Source: an uncultured Oscillospiraceae bacterium (GTDB taxonomy: Bacteria; Bacillota; Clostridia; Oscillospirales; Oscillospiraceae). Taken from it: a stretch of 64,000 nt of DNA. The first letter of the stretch is position 1. The number at the start of each line of letters is the position of its first letter. The DNA lies in the NCBI GenBank assembly GCA_944385035.1, contig CALWVV010000009.1, positions 1-64,000 on the forward strand, written 5' to 3'. Positions 8,185-15,524 of this stretch are shown here, in pieces. A model generated the notes under the pieces. It searched no databases. It had not been told where the DNA came from and saw nothing but the letters and a program-made list of their open reading frames with translations. A program made the translations under genes and the position numbers.

Positions 8185-9624
8185 ATGGGAAGCACCGTTA
8201 CATTACAGGAACTGCTGGCAGCTCGTGACAGCCGCGCTGCCAGGCAGAGGGAACTTTTGGCGCAGTATGGACGCCCGGTGGTATCGTTCTGCATGAATAT
8301 CGCCGGGCCGGTCAAACAGTCCCCGGTGATCTGCCGGGGATTCCGGGAGGGGCAGGAGCGGCTGGCTGCCGCCCTGGGTGCGGCGCGGCTCCCGGTCGTC
8401 TTCTGCGAGGAGCGGGCCGCCGCTGCAGGGTGCGAGGCCCTCTGGGTCGTGGACGGCCCGGTGTGGCAATTGAAAGAAGTGTGCATGGAGATCGAGGAGC
8501 GTGATGCCCTGGGGCGGCTGTTCGATTTGGATGTGCTGGCTCCCGGAGGGGGGAAATTGAGCCGGGAGGACCTGGGCTTTCCGCCCCGCCCCTGCCTGAT
8601 CTGCGGGCAGCGCGGGAAGGGGTGCGCCTCCCGGCGCATCCATGCCGTCCAGGAACTTCAGGAGAAGACCGACGGCATCCTGTCCCGCTGCTTCGCCGCG
8701 CGGGACCGGGAGACCCTTGCGGCGATGGCTGGGCGTGCCCTCTTGTATGAGGTATGCACCACGCCGAAGCCCGGCCTGGTGGACCGCTGGAATAACGGCA
8801 GCCATAGGGATATGGATGTGTTTACGTTCATGGACAGCACCACGGCGCTGCTTCCCTATTTCAAAAAGGCGGTGGAGATCGGCCAGGAGACAGCGGGGGA
8901 ACCGCCGGCCAGGACATTCCGGCGGCTTCGGGAGGCCGGACTCCGGGCGGAGAAGGCGATGTTTTGCGCCACGAAGGGAGTGAATACCCATAAAGGGCTG
9001 ATCTTTTCCCTGGGGTGCATACTGGGGGCGGCTGGCCGGCTCTGGACGCCGGAGGGTCCCTGCCGGGAGGCGCAGAGGGTGTTGGAGATGTGCCGGCAGA
9101 TGGTATCCCCGGCGGTGGAGGAAGACCTCGCCTTCCTCGCGCGGAGCGCTGCCCGGACGGAGGGAGAACGGCTCTATGTGAGCGCCGGTTTGCGGGGGGC
9201 CCGGGGAGAGGCGGCGGATGGGTTCCCTGCGGTGCAGCATGTGGGGCTGCCGGCCCTCCGCGCCGCTCTTGGGCGCGGGGCGACTTTGGAAAAAGCGGGG
9301 GTCACCGCGCTTTTGGCGCTGATGCAAGAGACGGCAGACACCAATCTGGTGGCCCGTGGGGGGATGGAGGGACGGCACTGGGCCGCGGAACAGGCGGCGA
9401 GACTGCTGTCAGAAGGCGACGGCCCCTCCGATGGGGCTGTGCGCGAATTCGACCAGGAGATGATCCGGCGGAACTTGTCCCCCGGCGGGTGCGCCGATTT
9501 GCTGGCAATCACCTTCTTCCTGCACTTTTTGGAGGAGGGAGCGGAAGAGGCTGGAGAAGGAGTGCCGGCCGAGGCGGGCGGCATGGGTGAGGACGTTGCC
9601 AGCCGGCATGGCGGGCCTGCTTGA
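8185..9624 (+). CDS. citXG: CitX-CitG fusion: citrate lyase prosthetic-group synthesis and transfer
   Basis: A 479-residue two-domain protein. The N-terminal CitX part (about 1-165) is the phosphoribosyl-dephospho-CoA transferase that loads the acyl carrier protein of citrate lyase; LGRLFDLDVL, SREDLGF and RPCLICG are typical. The C-terminal CitG part (about 175-465) makes the triphosphoribosyl-dephospho-CoA precursor; YEVCTTPKPGLVDRWNNGSH is the signature. CitXG fusions are known. The citrate lyase genes citDEF are not beside it, so the substrate must be encoded elsewhere or have been lost. An in-frame ATG at 8161 exists, but GGAGGGG precedes the ATG at 8185. Confidence 0.9.
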   Translation: MGSTVTLQELLAARDSRAARQRELLAQYGRPVVSFCMNIAGPVKQSPVICRGFREGQERLAAALGAARLPVVFCEERAAAAGCEALWVVDGPVWQLKEVCMEIEERDALGRLFDLDVLAPGGGKLSREDLGFPPRPCLICGQRGKGCASRRIHAVQELQEKTDGILSRCFAARDRETLAAMAGRALLYEVCTTPKPGLVDRWNNGSHRDMDVFTFMDSTTALLPYFKKAVEIGQETAGEPPARTFRRLREAGLRAEKAMFCATKGVNTHKGLIFSLGCILGAAGRLWTPEGPCREAQRVLEMCRQMVSPAVEEDLAFLARSAARTEGERLYVSAGLRGARGEAADGFPAVQHVGLPALRAALGRGATLEKAGVTALLALMQETADTNLVARGGMEGRHWAAEQAARLLSEGDGPSDGAVREFDQEMIRRNLSPGGCADLLAITFFLHFLEEGAEEAGEGVPAEAGGMGEDVASRHGGPA

Positions 9625-9695
9625 TCTGCGGGCCGCAGGTCGAGGCGCGGGGAGGTCCCGCGCCGGGTGGGACAGATAGCGTTGCTGGAAAAGAG

Positions 9696-9736
9696 AGGGA
9701 GCCGGTGCGGATGGTTAACATCCGCACCGGCTCCCT
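9696..9736 (+). terminator. Strong intrinsic terminator after citXG
   Basis: AGGGAGCCGGTGCGGATG and its exact complement form an 18-bp stem with a GTTAA loop, followed by TCCCCCTTCT. Confidence 0.9.
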
Positions 9737-9940
9737 TCCCCCTTCTATGAGGAGAAAAAGCGGCGTATGTATGGCAGAGGAGCCCGGTTTGAAGAAGGCC
9801 TTGAAGGGCAGGCACGGGGACATGGGGAGAAAGACGGGGGATTTACGCTCCAGTCCGGTCTGCAAAATGCCTCGGAATCAAAGAGGGGCCTGTGCTAATT
9901 GTATAAAAAGAACGGCGCAATTTTATGAAAGTTTATTATA
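9737..9940. other. Transition region before the left catabolic operon
   Basis: With the citXG tail region, about 370 bases between 9625 and 10000 carry no gene I can support. Composition falls from GC-rich to AT-rich at about 9890. A short open frame at 9621-9944 has no ribosome site and contains the terminator. Confidence 0.5.
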
Positions 9941-9970
9941 TTGACAATGGATTATATAATGTTCCATAAT
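9941..9970 (+). promoter_or_regulatory. Promoter with operator, left catabolic operon
   Basis: TTGACA (9941-9946) and CATAAT (9965-9970) are 18 bp apart. The motif ATATAATGTTCCAT (9954-9967) lies in the spacer and overlaps the -10 box. It matches the reverse complement of the island operator at 12 of 14 positions. A repressor there would block polymerase directly. Confidence 0.65.
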
Positions 9971-10000
9971 TATTTATAACAAGATATAAGGAGGGGCGAA

Positions 10001-11064
10001 ATGTTACTGGAGAAATCGGACCGGAACGCCGATCTGTACCGGCGGCCAGGAATCGTCTCTGACGGAGGATCTCAGGCGATTCTTTATTATGAGCATCAGG
10101 ACACCAGCCCCCTGCGCGCCAGACTCTGTATTATCGGATGACGACAGATGGCGGCAACACCTGGAGCGACCGGAATGTCCTCTTCTCTGGCGGCGCTACG
10201 GGAATGGTGCACAATCTGATGATGGCATATGCCGACGGCATCTTTTATAGTTTTTGGAATATCCAATATCGGCAGTTGTGGTGTTCCAGAAGCAAGGACG
10301 GGTTGACTTGGGAAGAGCCAAGGGATTTGACCCGCATGCTATGGCGCGCGGAATCAGAATACCCGTGGAACGCATTTGGAATCGGATCAGGGCACTGCGT
10401 GCGGCTGTCAAATGGCAGAATCCTGATTCCGACTTGGTTTACAACCGGGGGAGATGGGCACAAACCCTCCGCGTTTGCCAATATCTATTCAGACGACGGG
10501 TTCCAGACGGTACAGATCGGGGCGATGCTGCAGAACCGTCCGGAAACACCCATCGTCAATCCCAACGAGGGAGCAATCGTGGAATTAGACAACGGCAACG
10601 TCTTGGCCACAGTCCGCCATGATGGGACCTGCCGGGCGCGGGCTTTTGCTGTGAGCGCCGGAGGCGTTGGGCCTTGGCATACGCTGCAATTCCGAACGGA
10701 TCTGCCTGATCCCATCTGCCATGCGTCTTTACAGCGCCTGCAGAAGGACGGACGTACACGCATCCTGTTCTGCAACTGCTGTAATGCCGATCCGGGCGCT
10801 CAGGAGCGGTGGGAACGCGGGCTGAGCAAATATCCTTGGAGTGAAGATGCGCGGAAAAATCTGACGCTCCGGGTCAGTGACGATCAGGGCCAGACATTTT
10901 CAGCGGGGATACCGATTGCCCAGGAAGGGGGATACAGCGATTTGGCTGTGTGCGGGGATCAGATCCTTTGCATCTATGAGACCAACTGGAATGCAGAGGA
11001 CGGATGCATATATCCCCGTGGAATCGGTTTGGCCCGTATTGCCGTGTCGGAACTGGGCGAGTGA
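10001..11064 (+). pseudogene. Sialidase-like (BNR/Asp-box) protein, frameshifted
   Basis: First gene of the left operon. The start at 10001 follows AAGGAGGGGCGAA. The first 46 codons carry the Arg motif of sialidases (YRRPGIVSD, like YRIP) and then hit a stop at 10139. The rest continues in another frame from about 10110: Asp boxes TDGGNTW and SDDQGQTF, and the Arg/Glu region NPNEGAIVELDNG. Adding one C to the C5 run at 10108-10112 restores a single frame (...TSPPARQTLYYRMTTDGG). So one base is missing, by mutation, phase variation or sequencing error. No signal peptide, so the product would be cytoplasmic. It is paralogous to the intact gene at 35606-36679. Confidence 0.75.
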
Positions 11065-11109
11065 AAACAGAAGATGGACGTTGAAAAGATAAGGGAAGTA
11101 TTCTCTGTG

Positions 11110-11911
11110 ATGAACAACGCCTATGCAAGTTATACATTCCAATTCTTTTTGGACAGTATGGAGGCGTTGGGTTTGACGAAAGTCGACCTGTGGGGCGGCG
11201 TTCAGCATTTCGATCCCTACTGTGCAGACGCGGGGGTACATCAGGAGCACTCTGCGGAAATTGGCGGAGCGGGGCTTGTCTGTTACGGCGTACACCCCTG
11301 AAATATTGGCCTATCCCTACAATATCGCATCGGAAGATGATGAGGTCCGCAGGGAGAGCATAGCCTATATTGAGAGGAATATCTGGATCGCTGCACAGTT
11401 AGAGGCGCCGGTCATGCTGCTGTCGCCGGGCTGGGGTATGTGGGACCGCCCAAAGGAAGAGGCCAGGAAGCGGTCCGTAGATTCCCTGGCGCTGCTGGCG
11501 CAGAGAGCGGAAACTTTGGGGGTCCGTCTGGCTTTGGAACATTTGACAATCCAGAGTTCCAATCTCCTCAACTGTGTCGGGGATGTGCAAAAGGCCGTAT
11601 CTGAGATCGGGAACCCGTACTTTGGCGCTGTATTGGATTTGGGCCAGATGAGTGTATTCGGGGAAAACGTGTCGGATTACTTCCAGGCGCTGGGCGATAA
11701 GGTTTTTGTCGTACATATGATGGACGGCGGACCGCAGGGACATCTTGCCTTTGGGGACGGAGTCCTCCCGCTGCAGCAGTATTACGCTGATTTGCAGGCA
11801 TGTGGATACCGGGGGCCTATCACCCTTGAAATCAACGACGGCCGATATGCCAGAGATCCCCATCATGCGCTGCAGCAATGCGTGGCAGCCCTGCGCTGTT
11901 GGGAGGGGTGA
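11110..11911 (+). pseudogene. FrlC-like TIM-barrel epimerase, frameshifted
   Basis: Xylose-isomerase-like TIM barrel resembling fructoselysine 3-epimerase FrlC. The first part (SYTFQFFLDSMEALGLTKVDLWGG...) and the second part (LRKLAERGLSVTAYTPEILAYPYN...) lie in different frames. The break is at a G5 run at 11232-11236: with four G the text reads on as CADAGYIRSTLRKLAERG. Putative metal ligands are present (LEHLT, DLGQM, VVHMMD, LEIND). The start at 11110 matches the family N-terminus, although an ATG at 11074 is also in frame. It lies between the sialidase-like gene and another FrlC-like gene. Confidence 0.75.
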
Positions 11912-11914
11912 GCG

Positions 11915-12706
11915 GTGGATTTACAATATTTTTCCATTTGTACAAAGGCATTTTCCAAGAACTCCCTTCCCTATACCGTTCAGTCCCTTCAAAGGGCGGG
12001 ATGGTCGGATTGCGTTTTATGGGGCGGCGTCCCCCATGTGTGCCCCCTGTATGGAAATACGCGCACATGGGCGGAAAAGGCGGGATGGTTTCAGTCGGCA
12101 GGGATAACGATTTCCGCCTTTTATCCTGAGATGGCCGGATATGGATTGAATCCAGCCAGCGCAGACAGAAATTCCAAATGCAGGACAAAAGACTACTTGC
12201 TCCGGGCCATTGACTGCTGTGTGGCCGTGGGGACAAGGAGAATCCTCCTCTACCCGGGTGCGGCGTTGGAGGACGAGGACCGGGATCAGGCGCTGCGGCG
12301 GTCGGAGGAATTTTATCAGCCGGTTTTCGAGAAAATGGCGGCGGCAGGGATTACGCCTGTTTTGATGTGCGCTGGCTATAACGCCGGCAAAGAGGGATTC
12401 CCGATTTTTCAAAACAGCGCAATCAAATTTGCGGTTTCCAGCGACGAGATCATGGGGAACGCCGGGGCAGTCAAGGGATTGGAACGCAGTGTTGGCAAGG
12501 AGAATTTGGCGTTGCTGATTCTGTTTGACGGGCCGGGAGGGCATCTGGTGGCCGGAGACGGCATCTGGGATGTGAAGAAGTTGGCGGAGGACTGGCGGAT
12601 GCACTTTGAGGGGGCGTCCATGATGGTTCAGTTCGATGATCGGAGGTATGTGACAGATGCGCGGAGGGCGCTTCAGATTATGACGAAGCGGATACTGGCG
12701 TGGTAA
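11915..12706 (+). CDS. FrlC-like TIM-barrel protein lacking metal-binding residues
   Basis: A 263-residue TIM-barrel protein of the xylose isomerase-like family, paralogous to the preceding gene. It starts with GTG at 11915 after GGGAGGGGTGAGCG, 3 nt after the previous stop. Compared by eye with its neighbour, the positions that bind metal in FrlC-like enzymes are changed. LEHLT becomes LMCAG (Glu to Met), the His before the MD/FD pair becomes Leu (LILFDGP), and LEIND becomes VQFDD (Glu to Gln). The GGHLVAGDG stretch is kept. It may therefore be a non-catalytic partner or have a different chemistry. Confidence 0.75.
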   Translation: MDLQYFSICTKAFSKNSLPYTVQSLQRAGWSDCVLWGGVPHVCPLYGNTRTWAEKAGWFQSAGITISAFYPEMAGYGLNPASADRNSKCRTKDYLLRAIDCCVAVGTRRILLYPGAALEDEDRDQALRRSEEFYQPVFEKMAAAGITPVLMCAGYNAGKEGFPIFQNSAIKFAVSSDEIMGNAGAVKGLERSVGKENLALLILFDGPGGHLVAGDGIWDVKKLAEDWRMHFEGASMMVQFDDRRYVTDARRALQIMTKRILAW

Positions 12707-12739
12707 AAAGGAATGCGCTGAAGAATGGGAGGAAGCACG

Positions 12740-13220
12740 GTGGCAGATAAAAAAGCACTGGAAATGCAGCACATTTTTAAAAGTTTTGGCGGCGTGCATG
12801 CATTGCGGGACGTATCTTTTACCGCTTATGAGGGAAAGGTCAACGTCCTGATGGGAGAAAATGGCGCCGGAAAATCCACATTGATGCGGATTTTAGCCGG
12901 TGCAATCCAGGGGGACAGCGGTGAAATCTTCATCGATGGGCAGAAAGTGAACATCTACGATCCCAGCAGTTCCAGAACGGCTGGCATTTGTCGAAGAGTT
13001 GGAAAAGGGTGTAGGCAATACCATTGTTTGGTCTTTTGCGGCTCAGGATTGCTTTGCCATCGGTAGCCAGGCTTTTGAACTTGCTGTGGAAGCGGCAAAG
13101 GGTAACCTACCGACGGAAGAAATATACGATGTTCCCGGCCAATTGGTGATGGCGGACAACCTGGATGAGTATCTGGAGGAATATAACTTCCAGCAGGAGC
13201 AGGTTCTGAAGTATCAATAA
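12740..13220 (+). pseudogene. Deletion remnant: sugar ABC ATPase start joined to binding-protein end
   Basis: From GTG 12740 (GGAGGAAGCACG before it) the first about 85 codons are the start of an RbsA/MglA-type sugar ABC ATPase, with the Walker A motif [16 protein letters not shown]. At about 12975-12990 the match stops. In another frame follows the C-terminal end of a periplasmic sugar-binding protein ([18 protein letters not shown]...NLDEYLEEYNFQQEQV), ending at 13220. The rest of the ATPase, the permease and most of the binding protein are missing, as after a deletion of a few kb. The left operon thus once had a sugar ABC transporter. Confidence 0.8.
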
Positions 13221-13357
13221 CGGTAAGCAAAGAGAGAAAAAGTGAACTGACAAGCAGAAATGGACATGCGGCGCTCCGACGGAAAGAGCATCGGATGGAA
13301 CCGTGCGTTCGCTCCGCGGAGCGCCGCATGCATGCAAACAAGCAAAGGGGGTTAGAT

Positions 13358-14167
13358 ATGAAATTCGCGGCAGTTGGGTTTGTCTGTGTGGACGTGTACC
13401 AGAACCTGGGGGTCCGGTACCCGACAGGAAATGGCATTGACCTGATGTTCAATTTAATGGATTTGATGCCGGATATAGAGCCGGCGGTGATTGCTGCAGT
13501 CGGAAATGATGACCACGGGCGGATGCTTCTGGATATTTGCGAAAAAAAGCATGTGGATACATCCCACGTCCGCATAGTAAAAGGCGGTACCACGCCGACA
13601 GTGGAAATGCGCATGAATGGGACCGACCGGGTACATTACCACACAGAGCGCGGTGTAGCAGAATGCTACCAGCCAACTGGGGAGGAAATGGATTTTATCC
13701 GAAAGCAGGAGGTTATCCACACGGATTTGTCCTGGCATGTAACAGATCTTCTTCCAGACATGCGCAAGTTGGGCACACAGATTTATTTTGATTTCTCCAA
13801 GCGGTATCAACATCCGGATGTTCCCAAGATCCTGCGGAATATCCAATATGGGATTTTTTCTTTTGAAGAGGAGACAGAGGAAGTAAGAGAACTTCTGCGC
13901 ATGGGCTGCGGCCTTGGCGCAAAAATACTGCTGGCGACGTTTGGCGAACAGGGTTCCCTGGCCTATGACGGCAGCACATTTTATCGTGAACCATGCATCA
14001 AAGCGGATAATATCGTAAATACCGTGGGCGCTGGCGATTCATTCGGCGCAGGCTTTCTCAGTGGCATTTTGCAGGGGAAAACTATCCCGGAGGCCATGAG
14101 GGCTGGCGCGGCAAAAGCGGCTGAGATTGTACAGATTTTTAAACCATATCACACACCCGAAACATAA
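13358..14167 (+). CDS. PfkB-family sugar kinase, FrlD-like
   Basis: A 269-residue carbohydrate kinase of the ribokinase/PfkB family. Its N-terminus (AAVGFVCVDVYQNLGVRYPTGNGID) follows the pattern of fructoselysine 6-kinase FrlD. The catalytic signature is NTVGAGDSFGAGF near residue 225, with the Asp base in GAGD. It would phosphorylate the sugar part of the imported compound in the cytoplasm so that a deglycase can split it. The start at 13358 follows AAAGGGGGTTAGAT; an in-frame ATG at 13295 lacks a ribosome site. About 140 bases separate it from the deleted ABC genes. Confidence 0.8.
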   Translation: MKFAAVGFVCVDVYQNLGVRYPTGNGIDLMFNLMDLMPDIEPAVIAAVGNDDHGRMLLDICEKKHVDTSHVRIVKGGTTPTVEMRMNGTDRVHYHTERGVAECYQPTGEEMDFIRKQEVIHTDLSWHVTDLLPDMRKLGTQIYFDFSKRYQHPDVPKILRNIQYGIFSFEEETEEVRELLRMGCGLGAKILLATFGEQGSLAYDGSTFYREPCIKADNIVNTVGAGDSFGAGFLSGILQGKTIPEAMRAGAAKAAEIVQIFKPYHTPET

Positions 14168-14177
14168 GGAGGAAGAA

Positions 14178-15044
14178 ATGGTTATTGATATGCATGTCCA
14201 CCCGGTGCTTTTTGGACAGATTTGCACAGAGCCTGGGCAACTGGAATTTCGCAAAAAGGCCTTTGGCGTGTACAAGTCCTCTGCGGTGCCTATGGAACAG
14301 GTCATTGCAGTTATGGATCACGCCTGTGTCGACCAGGCAGTGCTGCTGGGTGAGGATTACACTGCGGACATGGGGAGGCCTATTGTCAGTAATCAGCAGA
14401 TCAGTGAGATCGTTTCAGCGTTTCCGGATCGATTTGTCGGGTTTGCCAGTGTCGACCCCAGAACAGACGAGGCGGCGGACAGGCTGAAAGAAGCATTTGG
14501 CTCCATGGGGCTCCAGGGGCTGAAACTGAATTTGTCCCACCTGCATATGAACCCCGACGACCAGAGATTGATCCCGCTCTACCAGATCTGCTGTGATTTT
14601 CAGAAGCCGATCATGTTTCACAGCGGGTTCAGTTGGGAACCGGATTCTCCCTCCAAATATGGCCGGCCCATTCTGTATGAGGATGTGGCGGTTGAATATC
14701 CGCAGTTGCGCTTCTGCCTGGCCCATCTTGGCTGGCCGTGGATCGACGAGACGGTGATGATGGTGTTGAAGTACAGGAATGTATATACCGATACCGCTAC
14801 GGTATTTATGGACTCGCCTGTAAACTGGTTTGATCAGATTTTCATGAAAAACATGGCGCCTGGCTGGCTGCAGAACAATTTGGCTGACAAGGTCATGTAT
14901 GGTTCCAACCTGCCGCGCTTCCGGCAGGTCCGCACGATGGCAGGCCTTCGGAAACTTCCGATTCGGCAGGACGTGCTGAATAAGATCTTGGGAGAAAACG
15001 CCGCCGTATTCCTGGGGAGGAAGGAGCAACGCTATGATGATTAA
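14178..15044 (+). CDS. Amidohydrolase-2 family TIM-barrel protein
   Basis: A 288-residue metal-dependent hydrolase/decarboxylase-like protein (amidohydrolase family 2). The first strand has the metal-binding pair DMHVH near residue 5, then SHLHMNP, FHSGF and AHLGW. At the C-terminal end the family normally has GSDxP with a catalytic Asp; here it reads YGSNLPR, with Asn. That may alter or abolish hydrolysis. The start at 14178 follows AAGGAGGAAGAA, just after the kinase stop. The 3' end overlaps the YjbQ-like gene by 11 bp, so the two are coupled. No counterpart exists in the right-hand operons. The reaction is unknown. Confidence 0.75.
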   Translation: MVIDMHVHPVLFGQICTEPGQLEFRKKAFGVYKSSAVPMEQVIAVMDHACVDQAVLLGEDYTADMGRPIVSNQQISEIVSAFPDRFVGFASVDPRTDEAADRLKEAFGSMGLQGLKLNLSHLHMNPDDQRLIPLYQICCDFQKPIMFHSGFSWEPDSPSKYGRPILYEDVAVEYPQLRFCLAHLGWPWIDETVMMVLKYRNVYTDTATVFMDSPVNWFDQIFMKNMAPGWLQNNLADKVMYGSNLPRFRQVRTMAGLRKLPIRQDVLNKILGENAAVFLGRKEQRYDD

Positions 15045-15465
15045 GACATTTTCCCACGAGGTCCGCAGCAGAGAAGAATTCGAGATGATCAAGATTACCA
15101 AGCAGGTGCAGCAGGATGTGGCTGAGAGCGGGATGCAGCGGGGGCTGGCTTTCGTTATCTCTCTCCATACCACCACGTCCATTATGATCAACGAAAGCCT
15201 ACCCTGTGTGGAGAAGGATATTGAACAGACGCTGGAACGCATCATCCCAACAGATGGGGACTATGTGCATACCCATATGCTCCCCAGTTACGGCACCTGC
15301 AGCGGGAATGCTCCGGGCCATTTGAAATCCATGCTGTGCGGGAACCACTGCGTACTTCCGGTGGAGAATGGGAAGATTGCGGGTGGAGCCGCCCAGGACA
15401 TCTATTTTGTGGAATTTGACGGACTCAAGATCCGCAAATATATTGTAGAACTGCTCGGCGAATAA
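15034..15465 (+). CDS. YjbQ/UPF0047 family protein
   Basis: A 143-residue single-domain protein of the YjbQ (UPF0047) family. Characteristic parts are SLHTTTSIMINE near residue 45, then YVHTHMLPSYGT and GHLKSMLCG, and a C-terminal FVEFDGLKIRKYIVELLG strand. The cellular role of this family is unsettled; a weak thiamine-phosphate-synthase activity has been reported for some members. Overlap with the upstream amidohydrolase suggests that the two act on related compounds. It occurs only in the left operon. Confidence 0.8.
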   Translation: MMIKTFSHEVRSREEFEMIKITKQVQQDVAESGMQRGLAFVISLHTTTSIMINESLPCVEKDIEQTLERIIPTDGDYVHTHMLPSYGTCSGNAPGHLKSMLCGNHCVLPVENGKIAGGAAQDIYFVEFDGLKIRKYIVELLGE

Positions 15466-15524
15466 AACGACATTGGGAAAAAGGATGCGCCTGATAAAAG
15501 AGCGCCAACAAGGAGGCAGATGCA

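Noticed and set aside
9621-9944. 107-codon open frame after citXG
   Set aside because: It overlaps the citXG end and runs through an 18-bp terminator; no ribosome site or family.
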